From Chloranthus sessilifolius (lineage: Eukaryota > Streptophyta > Magnoliopsida > Chloranthales > Chloranthaceae), in assembly GCA_021018995.1 (NCBI GenBank), contig CM037588.1, forward strand, positions 95,702,765 through 95,766,764: a DNA stretch of 64,000 nt. Direction: 5' to 3'. Shown in pieces: positions 44,804 through 57,299 of this stretch (within the stretch, counting starts at the first letter, position 1; each line of letters starts with the position of its first letter). The position numbers and the translations under genes are program-made. The notes under the pieces are model-generated. The model worked only from the letters and a program-made list of their open reading frames with translations, had not been told where the DNA came from and ran no database searches.

Positions 44804-46669
44804 CTTTGCTAGTCCCTTAGCAAAGTTGTAACTAATTAAATGCCACTTTCGTAGGGATCACGGGTACATTTAGCATATGTAGCAAGCCTTTTAAACCCCT
44901 AGGTGATCCCTAGTGGAGGTGTGAAATCTCCTTAGGGTTTTCAGTGAAGACACCCACAAACTTCACCATTAGAACAATTAAGTATAGTGCAATTAATGAC
45001 AACACAGATTTCAATGTATAAAGCTCCATTCCACACCCATTCTTTAACACTTAGAGGAAACTGCAGCAGTGTTGCAGGCCATTTAAAACTTAAAAGTTAA
45101 CATATGTTTGCATCACCACCATTCATTTTACATTAGAAATTCAATGTGTACAAATCAGTACCCAGCTTGCCTTAAATTCAAAATTCAGGTTGGATACAAC
45201 CCCAATGAGGTCAAAATTTAGACCCAATTCTCACCAGGGCTATCTCTCAATATTGACAACTTGAGGGTGTTCACATTCACACAGCTCAAGAGCAGTTACA
45301 GACCCCAAATGGGTCTGCAAGCATGAGCATAGGCAAAGCTTCTAATTTCCGACATCCTCATGACTTTTCACCATAGATTAGACAATTCCTTATCTCCACA
45401 TGACAACTCATTTTTACTTTGGATCCACAAGGTCTTTTTGAATGGGTTGTAATGTGGCTTATGGGTGAGGGATGTAAAGAATCAAGTGGTAAGAAGGGAA
45501 TCAAAATGAAGAAATCAGCAAGGTAAGGAGTGATTCATGACTTCACAACCTTCATTTCAGCAAAACTTCATCTTTCTTGATATATTTCAGAATCAAAGTG
45601 GCCAGCTTCTTCTCTTCTTTTCAATTTTTAGATGATTTTCTTCTCTAGACTTCTCTTTCTTTTCTCTTTTCATTTTTATTCAATCTTTTTATGATTTTTT
45701 TTATGATGAACTGTCACACAAATTCCATTGATACACTGCTATTCATAAGTTGCTTTTCTTCACCTTCCGCAAAATGTTGTACCATTCTCACTATCTTTAA
45801 CTCCATCTCCTTTACCTTCTGAATTCTCAGAGTGAGGGTGAGGCTGAATCAGGTCATGAGGTTAAGGTGCAAGTATTCTGGTGTTTATCAAAGAAAAGTA
45901 TGATTTTTAAGGCTCAACTAGTGTATGCAAAGGGGCAGATTTTAAAAGGTTGGATTTTTATGCTCAAACTGTCCAAATGAAGGCCTTGGATCATTTCCTT
46001 AGTATCATGAGTGCTGTCAATTAGTTTTGATTTGGAGGTGCACAACTTCTAGTGAAAAAGTCTTGATTCAATCAGTCCTCAGAGCAGAAATAATGCCAAA
46101 ATCACTCTTCCCATGGAAAATGATGGGCCCAAATCTCACTAGATATGATCCTCAAATTAACCCATGGGGTGTAGTTTCACTTGTTTCTCTCCTCTTAGGT
46201 TCACTGAGTACTAACAAATTTTTTTTCTGATGTTAGCTTCATGGCGGTGTCAAGATTTTAACTTTTTCAGTTTCGAAATGTCTGCAAATTTTTTTTAATT
46301 TTTACACAAATTTCCTCATTGTATCAAGTTAGGTGGAAATTGACTTTATTCATCCCAGTTATACCACCATTACTGCACTAAAATTAACTATTCTATTAGC
46401 AGACCTATCCTGCCACACCCCCAAACCATGAAGAGCAGTGTCCTCACTGGTTCAAAGGCTAGACTGGATGTGCAGTAGATTGAATACAGAACAAAGAAAC
46501 ACAGAAGAAGACAGAGAAAAAGAAATAATTAAAAAAAATGCTAAACTGAACAGTGTAGAACTAAAAGAAAAAGTCGTTATAATATAAAGAAAATATTATA
46601 AAAAGAGTGACAAAAAGAGAAAAAATAAAAGCCTAAAACAGACAAAATAGGAGGGGGGGAGAACAGGGA
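44804..46669 (-). other. 3' non-coding region of C
   Basis: The end next to the polypurine tract (to about 44990) is the block shared with A and B. The rest has no coding match but aligns in parts with the 3' internal region of A. Confidence 0.6.
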
Positions 46670-46972
46670 TCAAGGGGGAGTCGGTGGTGGAGGGTTTGAG
46701 GAAGATGGTGGGGGAGATGCAGGTGGCTCGATTTTTTTCTTCTTCTTCTCTCTCTTCTCCTTTTTCTTCTCCTCCTTTGCCAGGATCCACTGGACTTTTT
46801 CATACTCATCCCAAAGAAATTGTAACGGGTCCGGCTCCTTAGGCAGTGGGGGGTTCAACCACATGAGATAGAATTTGTTAGGGAACTCGTTGGGTTCGTC
46901 ATTCACCATGGTTGTGGGTAGGGCCGGACTGCTAGGGTTAGAATAGGAAGGATGAGATGAAGAGGAACTCAT
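46670..46972 (-). CDS. Small charged and proline-rich ORF of C
   Basis: An intact 100-codon frame starts MSSSSSHPSYSNPSSP, continues with a mixed part (FYLMWLNPPLPKEPDPLQFL), then a Lys/Glu run of coiled-coil character and a Pro-rich end. It lies between the third ORF and the non-coding tail. B has no obvious equivalent. I do not know its function; it may be a split-off end of the third ORF or a chance survivor. Confidence 0.35.
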   Translation of the reverse strand: MSSSSSHPSYSNPSSPALPTTMVNDEPNEFPNKFYLMWLNPPLPKEPDPLQFLWDEYEKVQWILAKEEKKKEKREKKKKKIEPPASPPPSSSNPPPPTPP

Positions 46973-47595
46973 GTCCTATTTAAAAGACTTGGACGGTGGA
47001 AAATGAATCGGCATATTAAAGTTGTCCCTTTCCAAGCTTGGCAATAAATTGTGATTGTGTCGGGAATGATAAAGCGCACAACTGATTATGGGAAAAGAGA
47101 GCTAACAGTAAATGATGGTCTAAATTTAGGCTTGGTATTTAAGGGGATCTTGTGTATCACGCAGCTGCACACTAAAAGGTGTGGAATTCTGCTTTGCGTG
47201 CATTTAGGACTCTGCGAGGGAGCTCAGACAGGTCCCGCGATTATGAAAATAAAGTCATTTTAATCTCTTGATCGAGATCAACACTCGACCTCTGGGCACC
47301 ATTTGTGCTGAGGCCTGTACCTGCATCCATTCAGTTGCCATCTACATCTACCTTCACATGGATTCCTATTTCAAATGAGCAAAGCCTCCCTAAATTCATC
47401 TCCCATATTACTGACAAAAATGGACAATATGAAGACTAATTTGAAAAATACACAAGCACATAGAACAGATTTGGCACATGAATTAATATACAAAAAAGAA
47501 GAGAAATTCTATTTACTTGGAAAAAATATTTACCATTGTAATTACAATGAGAAGATTGGAAGGGAATAGAAAGAAGACCCTACGTACAATCTAGT
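46973..47595 (-). other. Spacer between C 3' ORFs
   Basis: No coding match is seen between the stop of the third ORF and the small ORF. Confidence 0.5.
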
Positions 47596-48509
47596 CTAAG
47601 AGGAGGAAGAATCTGAATCCGAATCTGTAAACCAATCCCAGCCCATCTGTTTCGCATCTTTCCTCATTTCAGCTTTGCTCTTAGAACTGGGCTTGGACTT
47701 GGTTCTATCTGATGGACCTTTGGTCGTTTTCTTCCTGGGTTTCTTCTCAATTGGGCTCTTTTTCTTCTGCTGCCTTTGTTGCTTTGGCTGTGGGGGTGTC
47801 TTCATGGTGGGAGCCTTTGGTGCCCTCACCCTCATCTTTCTGGTTTTGGGTTCAGGAGGGACCTAGGAGATTTTCCTTTTGGGTTCAGGATGGCCTGAGC
47901 AATATATGTTCTTTCTTAGGACCTGGTCCATGAAAAGGAGTCTAGGCTCTAACTCCCTTCTTCTGATTGAATCCCCTGAGGCCTTTAATCCTCTAGTCAA
48001 AGCCCTTGCAATTGTATCAATTGAGGCATTCAGGGGGAGGGGGCATATCCACAGCTAGGGTCGAATGCGGCTGGGATGCCCAATACTTCTGCAATCACTT
48101 TAGGGCTCACTAACATCTCAAAATTGTCAATCAGCACCAGCAAGCATACTTGTCCATCCTTGTCTTTTTTGACCTTGATGTGCTGATAAAATAGTTACAC
48201 TAACCTAGGGTAGGCTAGTGCTAGAATTCCTCTCAGCAAGGGTGTCAGGCCAGCTTTGCTCATAAACTGCACGGTTGGGGCAGAGAGAGGCTCCTTCTCA
48301 AAGAATGGCAAGTCAAAAGCTGTTTCAGGCTCCAAGGGGATTGAAGCCATGAGCTCGGAAGGTGTAGAAAACTCAAGGGTTGGCTCCTCCACCTCCTCAA
48401 CCACTTCCTTCCCTTTTTTCTATCCCTTGGACGTTTTGACATTCTTAGCTGCAGGCTCAATAGGGGCCTTATCCTTCCCTTTTCTCTTTGGTGCACTCTT
48501 GGGGGCCAT
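47596..48509 (-). pseudogene. Third ORF of C (Athila 3' ORF protein)
   Basis: The ORF starts at ATG 48509 with MAPKSAPKRKGKDKAP, a Lys-rich stretch that could direct it to the nucleus. The core follows (LTPLLRGILALAYPRLV, LVLIDNFEMLVSPKVIAEVLGIP, SIRRRELEPRLLFMDQVLR), aligning with the core in B (PRMVKLWYQNL, FIDDCDLTVTFEDIGNALGIP, SIMRRDLAPQFLLMDSILR). The end is a Lys/Pro-rich segment and a tail WFTDSDSDSSSS before the stop at 47596. Stops lie near 48420 and 48195, a frameshift near 48040, and a further stop near 47865. Compared with B, much of the Pro/Ser/Thr linker is missing. Confidence 0.75.
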
Positions 48510-48786
48510 TCCAAACTCTACCTTCGACTATGAGAAATGGGGACTGAGATCTAAGTGCTTACCCTAAAATCCTAGGGTTTGGTTTGATCTGACACACATG
48601 GCATCGCGAGATCTTTGATCAGAGGGTAATAGACAGGGATGATGCTAGGAACAAATCTGTAGATTCTTCGAGTGAATGATGGGCTGTAGGATCAACGGTG
48701 GAGGAGAGAGGGGGAAGAGCGTTAGAAGCTAGGGTTTCATAGAGTGAAGAAGGAAGAGAATACTGGAAAGGGAGACAAGCGCGGGG

Positions 48787-48794
48787 TTAAAATA
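48787..48794 (-). promoter_or_regulatory. TATA-like box upstream of C third ORF
   Basis: The minus strand reads TATTTTAACCCC about 280 bp before the ATG, matching TATATTTAAACCCC at the same place in B. Confidence 0.4.
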
Positions 48795-48829
48795 CTTATC
48801 AAGAAGCTTGGACCGCTTTGGAAAAGATC

Positions 48830-49330
48830 TAGTCGCGGGATTGGAAATGAACCTAGCGAAGGTGTTATTCAACTTGGATTGCACGATAATCTCCCAGGTT
48901 GACCTTCGAGCACGCGACAGTTTGTGAAGAATTCATGTGAATTGCACGAGAGGTTCCCAAGTCTCCTTTTGGATTGCGTAAAAAGCTCTGAGGTTCACTT
49001 TGAATCGCGTGGCATCCTTTGAATCTCGCGGAAGCTAATGAAGTATTCCTTTTGAATGGCGTGTGAGTCTCCCACGCTTCCTTTTGAATCTCGCGACAGC
49101 TAGTGAATGGTTTTATGTGAACTGCGCGAGAGTCTCTCAGGCCTCCTGAATCTCACGATAGCTAATGAAAAGCTCTATGTGGATCGCGCGAGAGGTTCCC
49201 AGGTTTCCTTTTGAACCTCACGACAGCCTTGGAATCTCGCCGCAGCTGATGAAGTATGCTCTTTGTATTGCACGAGAGTCTCTCAAGCTTCCTTTTGGAC
49301 CCAGTGATAGCAAAGTATAAGATAGAGAGC
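48830..49330 (-). repeat. CGCGAG motif array / 64-bp minisatellite in C
   Basis: Units of about 63-64 bp recur between about 49010 and 49290, each with a CTCGCGACAGCT-type and a GCGCGAGAG-type site; looser copies extend to 48830. The same motifs dominate the C LTR (44020-44540), but the sequences in between are not simple LTR copies. The array lies between the integrase stop and the third ORF. Confidence 0.8.
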
Positions 49331-49652
49331 ATGTGCTCTCTGTTCTATCCTTTCCATATGTGCTGTGGTTAGATCCTAGGCATGACTCTCACCACCAGGG
49401 GGTACCCCCAGACATATTAAAATCAACCATTCAAGCAAGGACAACAAAAATCAGTATTCAATCATTGTGCATTCAAGCAAAAACCATCAATTAAAGAGCA
49501 GTAAGCATCAAACCAAGCATAAAAAATTCAAACCAGGCAGGTCCAGATTTAGGTGGGACCACTAAAATTTTCTAGAGAATGGGAACAAAAGAAAGCAAGA
49601 CAAATCTAACAAAACCAAAGTACATATGATACAGTATTGACACACCTGTGGA
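49331..49652 (-). other. Spacer downstream of C integrase
   Basis: No coding match is seen between the integrase stop and the motif array. Confidence 0.5.
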
Positions 49653-50795
49653 TCAGTTTAATGAAGGATCCCCTTGAAAGTTAATGGTGTCCATAGGTTC
49701 AGCAGGTTTTTCAAAACAAGGCTTAAGCCTCTGACCATTCACCTTCAAGGTATTCCCAGACTTCGAATCCTTGATTTCCACAGCACCAGATGGGGAAACA
49801 CTCATGACAATGTAGGGACCTTCCCATCTTGATTTCAATTTGCTAGGAAAAAATTTAAGTTTGGAGTTAAACAACCAAACCTTATCACCAGCTATGAAGC
49901 TCTTTCTCAACAGCCCCTTGTCAAAGAAAGCTTTGGACCTTTCCTTGTAGATCCGGGCATTGGCATACGCATCCATCCTTAGCTCATCCAATTCTGACAG
50001 CTGCAGCAACCTGTGATGACTAGCAGAAGTTAGGTCTAGATTTAAATGTTTAATGGCCCAATAGGCCCTGTGTTCTAACTCCACTGGGAGATGACAAGCC
50101 TTGCCATAAACCAGTCTGAATGGGGGCATACCAATGGGAGTCTTATAGGCAGTCCTATAAGCCCACAGTGCATCATTAAGCTTGTCAGCCCAATCCTTCC
50201 TATCAGTCCTCACAGTCTTCTCAAGGATGTGCTTGATCTCCCTATTTGAAATTTCAACTTGCTCACTGGTTTGTGGGTGGTAGGGAGTAGCAATCCTATC
50301 GGTGATAGAATATTTCTTGAGCAAGCTCTCAAAATTTCTGTTGCAGAAATGGCTACCCCCATCACTGATAATGGCTCTAGGGGTGCCAAATCTTGAGAAG
50401 ATATTCTGCTTTATAAACTTGAGGACAACCTGATTATCATTAGTTCTTATGGCAATGGCTTCTACCCATTTGGAAACGTAATCCACTATCACTAAGATGA
50501 AATGAAAATCATTTGAAGGAGGAAAGGGGCCCATGAAATCAATACCCCAGACATCAAACAGTTCCACAACAAGGATGGGCTGCAAAGGCATTGAGTTTCT
50601 TTTAGACAACCCTCCTAATTTTTGACATCTTTCACAGGTCCTGCAGTGTGTATTGGCATCTCTAAATAAAGAAGGCCAATAGAACCCACACTGCAAGACT
50701 TTGTCAGCTGTTTTTCTTCCACTAAAGTGGCCTCCACAGGCATTTTTATGGCACATGGCCAGAATACTGGGGACATCACTCTCGGGAACACATTT
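49653..50795 (-). pseudogene. Integrase domain of C pol
   Basis: The frame continues that of RT after a TGA at 50796-50798. It contains the N-terminal HHCC zinc region ([17 protein letters not shown]), the catalytic core with D (WGIDFMGPF), D (IISDGGSHF) and E ([11 protein letters not shown]), and the C-terminal region ([29 protein letters not shown]), ending at a natural stop at 49653. All catalytic residues are present. No chromodomain is seen, as expected for the Athila lineage. Confidence 0.92.
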
Positions 50796-52406
50796 TCAGA
50801 TGATTTGATCTGTACAATACTTATAAAAGCAAGGTTCTTCCCAGAAAAAGAATTTGACCTGTGAGAAAAATAGGTCTTTGTCCATTTTTGTCCAATAGGC
50901 AGGAATCTTACTTATACCTAGATAATTGATAATATGTGCATACCAAAGAACCAAAGATTGAATGGCAAACAATTGCTCATCCGGGAAGACATCATTTGTA
51001 GCAAGGTCATCGACACCTTTTTCCAAAACAATTCTGGACAAGTGGTCAGCCACCACATTTTCTACACCCTTTTTGTCCTTGATTTCAATGTCAAACTCCT
51101 GCAACAGGAGTATCCATCTAATCAACCTGGGTTTCGCATCCTTCTTGGACAATAGGTACTTCAATGCTGAGTGGTCAGTGAAGATTACAGTTTTAGACCC
51201 AAGTAGGTAAGGTTTAAATTTGTCCATAGTAAAAACCACTGCCAGAAGCTCTTTCTCAGTTATTGTGTAATTCAGCTGAGCTTCAGCAAGTGATTTGCTG
51301 AGATAGGCAATGACCACCGGCAGCTTATCTTTTCTTTGGCCCAAAACAGCACCTATTGCCAAGTCGGATGCATCACACATTAGCTCAAAGGGCAGTGTAT
51401 AGTCAGGTGTTTGGAGTATAGGGGCAGAGGTGAGGTAAATTTTCAAAGTTTCAAAAGCCTCAAGACATTCAGCATAAAAGTCAAAGGGCACATCCTGGCA
51501 GAGCAGGTGGTATAATGGTTTAGCAATTTTGCTGAAGTCTTTGATGAACCTCCTGTAGAATCCAGCATGTCCAAGGAAAGATCTGATTTGTTTGACTGTT
51601 CTTAGAGGGGGCAAATTTGCAATGAGGTCAACTTTGGCTTTATCTACCTCAATCCCGTCTTTAGAGACTACATGGCCCAACACAATACCTTGTGTTACCA
51701 TGAAGTGGCTCTTTTCCCAACTTAAGACCAAATTGGTCTCCTCACATCTTTGCAAGACCAGGTGGAGGTGTTGCAGACATTGGCCAAAATTGTCCCCATA
51801 TACAGAGAAGTCATCCATAAAGATTTCCAAGAACTTGTCAATCATATCAGAGAATATGGCATGCATACACCTCTGAAAGGTAGCTGGTGCATTACACAGC
51901 CCAAAAGGCATCCTTCGGTAAGCAAAAGTGCCAAAAGGGCAAGTAAATGTAGTTTTTTCTTGGTCGTGAGGGTGCACATGGATCTGGTTGTATCCTGAGT
52001 ACCCATCAAGAAAATAGTAAAAAGCTTTCCCAGCCAGCTTATCCAAAATTTGATCAATAAAGGGGAGAGGGAAGTGGTCTTTTCTAGTCTTGGAGTTGAG
52101 CTTTTGATAATTGATGCAAACTCTCCAGCCAGTGGTCTCCCTAGCTGGTCTCAGCTCTCCAGATTCAGTTGTGATAATTGTTATGCCAGATTTCTTGGAC
52201 AGCACTTGGATAGGTGCCACCCATTCAGAATCAGAAATGGGGTAAATTACCGTAGCATCTAGCAATTTGATAATTTCTTTTAGGACCACCTCCTGCATGT
52301 GAGGATTTAGTTTTCTCTGCATTTCCCTGGAGGGTGTTGAGCCCTCCTCTAGATGGATCCTGTGCATATAGATTGATGCATCAATCCCTCCTAGATCAGC
52401 AATGGT
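50796..52406 (-). pseudogene. Reverse transcriptase and RNase H of C pol
   Basis: In-frame after the TAG at 52407-52409. RT starts with [20 protein letters not shown], has the catalytic box FMDDFSVYG around residue 185 (the usual Athila form of YxDD) and [13 protein letters not shown]; RNase H follows ([41 protein letters not shown]). The frame is open for 523 codons until TGA at 50796, where the family normally has Arg (CGA). The protein is otherwise full length. Confidence 0.93.
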
Positions 52407-53735
52407 CTAGCCAATTGCCTTCTTGTGCTTCCTCAAAACTGTTAGTAATTCTTCCTCTTGCTCATTGGTAAGAGAAGAGGAGATAATTACAGGAAATTTT
52501 TCATCTTTCTCAAGGAAAGCATATTTCAATATTTCTGAAAGCTTCTTGAGCTCGAGATCAGGGGCTTGTTGGATGGATGGCAGGATTGGTGCTTTGTTGG
52601 TTTGAGGAAGGGGCAGCAATGTAGGTTTCCAAATGGAATGCTGCACTAAGCCCACAGAAGACTTCAATGTGGACATGTCTTCTGGCATTAAAGCTGGGCT
52701 TCCTTCCTCTACCATATTCCAAACTTCAGTTAAATTTATGACAATGTTTCCCCACTTCAGCAGAGTGGGCAGTTCTTCTTCAACAACTTCTTCTAATACA
52801 TCCATTGCAAAGCATTCCTCATTATCCAGCTGAGGGTACTTTGCACTATTGTACACATTAAGCTCAACTTTCATATGTCTGAAAGTTACCTCCATGATCC
52901 CAGATCTGCATTGAATGCATGCATTGGCAGTGGCCAAGAATGGTCTGCCCAAAATAACAGGTATCGGGGATGTACTCTTGTTGCAACCCATGTCCAAAAT
53001 AAGGAAGTCTGTAGGGTAGAAAAACTTGTTTACTCCCACTAAGACATCCTCAACCACTCCCATGGGTCTCCTCTCAGACCTATCAGCCATCAACATCACA
53101 ATGGGGGTGGGTTTAAGCTCCCCCAAACCTAGCTGCTGATACACATTGTATGGCAGCAGGTTAGCACTGGCTCCAAGGTCTAGAAGGGCCCTTCTAATTG
53201 TGTGGTTTCCAATTATGCAGGGAATAGTGGGTATCCCTGTGTCTTACAACTTCTCTGACATTGTCATGCTTAATATAGAATTAACTGTATCAGTTGTAAA
53301 GACCTTTTTGGACAAATGACATCTAGCTTTTCTTTTCTGAGTACACAGGTCTTTCAGAAATTTTGCATAGGCTGGGACCTGTCGAATTGCATCAAGCAGG
53401 GGTAAATTGATCTTTACCTGCTTAAAGGTCTCCATCATTTCCTCTATCTGTGCATTCCCCTTATCAAAAGGGGCAGGGCCACTCAAAGCTTGAGGAAATG
53501 GCAGCTGAGGTACTGCTGGTTCCTCAACTGCAAGCCTATGACTGAACTTTTATTTTTTTCTTTTTTCATATTTTATTTCTTGCTGAGGCTCAACTACAGC
53601 CTCTTTAATTTTCCCTTGTTGCAGGGTAGCAGGCAATTCTTGACTCTGTGCTCTATCGAAGTTCTTATCACTTTCACTCGATAGTTCTTTGGGAATGACC
53701 TCTCCTCGTTCCTTTCCCACCTGGTTGTCTACCAA
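52407..53735 (-). pseudogene. Gag tail, protease and linker of C
   Basis: The frame contains a hydrophilic gag-protease linker, the protease with DLGASANLLP in the active-site position (Athila elements typically have DLGAS) and ILGRPFLATA, then the linker to RT with EEELPTLLKWGN. Stops lie at 53550 and 53244 (just before DTGIPTIPC) and at 52407, where a Trp codon has become TAG. The protease frame runs through the 53244 stop without a shift. Confidence 0.87.
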
Positions 53736-54140
53736 CCTGTCAGACCTTAGGGCTGTGATAACATTAGCCCCCTCAAAATTTGAGGAGCCTTCTCCAATTG
53801 AATATTAGCCCTTAGGGTTGGCTACTGGCTGGCTTGGCAACCTGCCCTCTTCTCTTTTGGCCAAGGCATTGGCTATTTGGCCTAGCTGCTCTTCTATTTT
53901 CTTTATGCTTTGATTGTGAGAAGTCACAGTCTGAGTCAAGGGTCCAAGGCTCTGCAATTGGGTCAAAACCTAGTCCTCGAAAGAAGCACTTCGGGGCTGA
54001 GGTGGAGGAACTACCAACTGATTTTGTTGCTAGGGCTGCTGTTGATGCTGGAAATTTGACCTTGGGGCATAACCCTAGTTAAACTGCTGTTGTGGCCTTT
54101 AAGGTAAGGCCAACATCTGTTGTGGCTGTATATAATTGTC
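53736..54140 (-). pseudogene. Gag C-terminal linker of C, stop-rich
   Basis: The same frame is traceable between gag and the protease linker as Gln-rich sequence, then KKIEEQLGQIANALAKRE. Stops lie at 54099, 54075, 54030, 53970 and 53805. Most fit a single C-to-T change in a CAA or CAG codon. Confidence 0.75.
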
Positions 54141-55328
54141 TTATCTCCACCTCAAATTTGGGTGGTCTCGCCATTGGTAACCAGCATTTTGGTGCTGGTA
54201 TCCAAATGGTTGTTTATTGTATCCACCAGATTGTTGATGTCCAAATGATTGGGCAGCAGCAGCCTGTTCCATCACATACTCAGGGTATTGCCCTGTAGAT
54301 GGGCACTCTTTCACTGTGTGTTGTGGAGATTGGCATATCAGACATGCCTCCATCACTTGTGCAGCCAATCTAGGCTGTACCACAATTAGAAGTTTATCAA
54401 ACTTATTCGAAAGATTGGTCATCTGCATTCTCAGGTCATCATTTCCCTTAACTTCATACATCTTTCCTTTAGAAGTTTCAGCAAGCCCCAACTTAGGAGA
54501 AGGCTCTTGAACAGTTCTAGATGAGGACATCTTCTGGAAAGCATTTTCACTGATAACCTCGAACAAGCCCCATGCCTCATCAGCTGTTTTATGCATGTAT
54601 GTTCTACCACAAGAGGCATCTACCATGTCTCTACTTTTTTCATCAATCCCATTATAGAAGCTTTGGACAAGCTGCCAGTCAGGGATCTTGTGGTGGGGAC
54701 ATTGTTTGAGCATCTCCTTAAATCTGTCCCAAATTTGGTTAAAATCCTCATTTGGGGATTGGGCAAAAGCAAGTATTGCTTTCCTCAACTGGCTGGTTTT
54801 GGTCTCTGGGAAGAATTTGGTCAGAAATCTTGTCTGGAGGTTTTTCCATGAAGTGATGCTATGGTTTGGGAGAGTAGCTAACCAGGTGCTGGCCCTGTCC
54901 TTTAGGGAGAAAGGAAAGAGCCTTAGTTTGGTGGCTTCTGGTCCCAAACCAGCGATGGAGAATGTGGTGCACAGGGCCAAGAATTGGTCAATGTGTTTGT
55001 AAGGGTCTTCCTTGCTATGCCCATAGAAAGAGGGAAGCATTTGGTTGATGGAGGTTTTAATCTCATAATTTCCCTGAACATCTAGGAATTGAATGCTGAA
55101 TGGAGAATTATAATCATTTGGAGCATTCAATTCCTTCAATGTTCTGGGTTGCTCTTCACCCATGACTGTTGTCTCAATTTCAGTAGAGGGCTCAACTGTG
55201 GTGTGTCTGGGCCTTCTTGGTCTTCTACCCCTTTCTATCTCAGGGTTAGGAGGCTCTAATGTGGGACTGAGAGATCTCCTTCCTAATATGCACACACACC
55301 AATAGCAGGGAAGACTACTTGCAGACAC
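54141..55328 (-). pseudogene. Gag of C
   Basis: The frame encodes a capsid-type protein: the retrotransposon gag domain (FPFSLKDRASTWLATLP, FLTKFFPETKTSQLR, FAQSPNEDFNQIWDRFKEML) and an intact CCHC zinc knuckle (CLICQSPQHTVKEC), then a Gln-rich end. The frame is open from 55328 but has no ATG before 55163, the likely start (MGEEQPRTL). It ends at TAA 54141, where the following sequence continues in frame toward protease, so gag and pol were one fused frame. Confidence 0.92.
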
Positions 55329-55586
55329 ATTGCACTTAACAAAATTACAACTATCCTAATCAACTGCTATGAAATTTTCAAAGGAGAAATAGACTGAGGT
55401 TTTGAGGTTTAGAGAAGTGCAAACAGAGGTAGCTAGACTCCCAGTGCAATTCTACTCTCCTTCTCTGCTACTGTCCAAATCTGCAAGAAAAATTCTGAAT
55501 GTAAATCAGCAATATCAATTATTCACAAGTACAACTACCAAAGAATAAAAAATACAAAAATCTAGGGTCTACTAATAGATCAAGAT
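55329..55586 (-). other. Leader of C between primer site and gag
   Basis: This is AT-rich non-coding leader RNA sequence. Confidence 0.6.
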
Positions 55587-55604
55587 TCCCCAGCAATGGC
55601 GCTA
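55587..55604 (-). other. Primer binding site of C, tRNA-Asp type
   Basis: The minus strand reads TAGCGCCATTGCTGGGGA, differing at three positions from the complement of the tRNA-Asp 3' end, six bases from the LTR. Confidence 0.85.
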
Positions 55605-57066
55605 AAAACTTGTTAGGATATTTTTAAGTGCTTGCTACTGCCTTTATTGGAGACTGTGATAAGAATGGGGTTAGTAAAAATGAATCAAAGGTGGATTGAA
55701 AACTACAGAGTAGCAAGCCTAAAAATACATAGTCCTACAAGATACAGGGCCTGTTGTAGCAAGTTTTGATAAGTAAGAGTTTGTCCCACAGGGAAAGTTG
55801 ATCTAAAGCTCCAAGGGAGCTATCTTTAGTAGGCTCTTCAGATTTGGATACAGATCTGGCAATCCTAAATGGAAGGGGATTTAAGGTCACTATAATCTAA
55901 ATCCTAAGGTAACTTAATGTCTAAACTACAGAAAGGGTTAAGAAAGAGGATGGAGTGTGAGAAAATAAATATAAAAGGGTGAGAAGTATACTATTAGGTA
56001 CAGATCTGATGGGTCTTATAACTCAGACTCAGATCTGCTGCTATAGAAATCCTGTCCAACGGCTACATTATCACCAAAGAGGAGAAAGGATCCAACTCAC
56101 CCCTGTGCCATGATCCAATCCCTTATGGTTATAACCTGTCCACTTAAATGGTCACAGACTATCCAATAGGGGAACCACAATCCAGAGATGGGTCAGAACA
56201 AGTTTATCATTGTAGGCACTACTTCATCCAGGCTACAAGCTCAAGAATCCATAGGAACCTCAACCTCTAAAGTTCTGTGTGTGGGGCTAGGCCTACAACG
56301 TGCACTAGCCAGACACACGAACCGACAAGAAGAGTTTGAGCTAGCTTAAGCTATTTCACTGCTTTAGAAAGACAACAATGATCCAGTCACAAGCCTACAA
56401 TCTCTACAGCCAGATCAGATCTTCCATCTGATGGTGGGTCTATACAAATACATGGGAGTCTGTCTCTGCACAATCTCTCACAAGGCTACAAGCACAAGTG
56501 CAGAGAAGAAGAATCTGTCTTAGATCTATGGATTGGCCTCACCCTAGGGCTATAATCTGTCCACTTGAATGGTCACCGACTATCCACAAATGTTATCCTC
56601 CTCACAGAGGTCTAAGACAGAAAAAGAATATTGCTGCCGCCACCATATTGGCAAGGCTACCAGCTCAAGCTCCCATGGGGATTCAGATTTAGTGGGTCCT
56701 GTGGTGGGGCTAGGCCTACAATGTGCCTAACCTGGGCACACAGGTCACCTGGATCTAAGTAAAACCTTAAGGACAATCCTCCATTACTTATAATACAACT
56801 TAGCAATGGAGGATCTCAAGGCAGCAGCCTTGCACAGAACAACTCAAAAAACACCAATCCCATACATGCAATAGATCCTATTACAAAACTCCATTAAAAC
56901 TATACCAAATAATCATACAAAGGCATAGCCAGCAAGTGCTGGACTATGGAGAGAAGGAAAAAGGAAAAAGAAAAACTCCTAAACCCTAATCTTAGCCTAC
57001 TGTAATTCTACAGTCGATTTCAAGGAGTACAGAAGTCCAGTCCTCTAAACCTAAGCTAGGCTTAGG

Positions 57067-57074
57067 CTTATATA
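57067..57074 (-). promoter_or_regulatory. TATA box of C LTR
   Basis: TATATAAG on the minus strand, about 230 bp below the motif array. Confidence 0.55.
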
Positions 57075-57299
57075 GCAGTCGGCTCTCTGTGAATTAGGGT
57101 TAAGAAAACCCTAATTTATCAATGCTATCATGGCTCATTTCTATTCCTTATATGCCTTGGGGTGCGTGCACAGAGATTGGAGCATTGGAGTGTATGCCCT
57201 AATTGCTGGAAGTTCCCAGATTACCCCTACAGAAGTGGGGAGAAGTTAAAAACCCGAGCCTTGCTAGGTAGAAAGGCTTTCCAGATCTTACCACATGAT

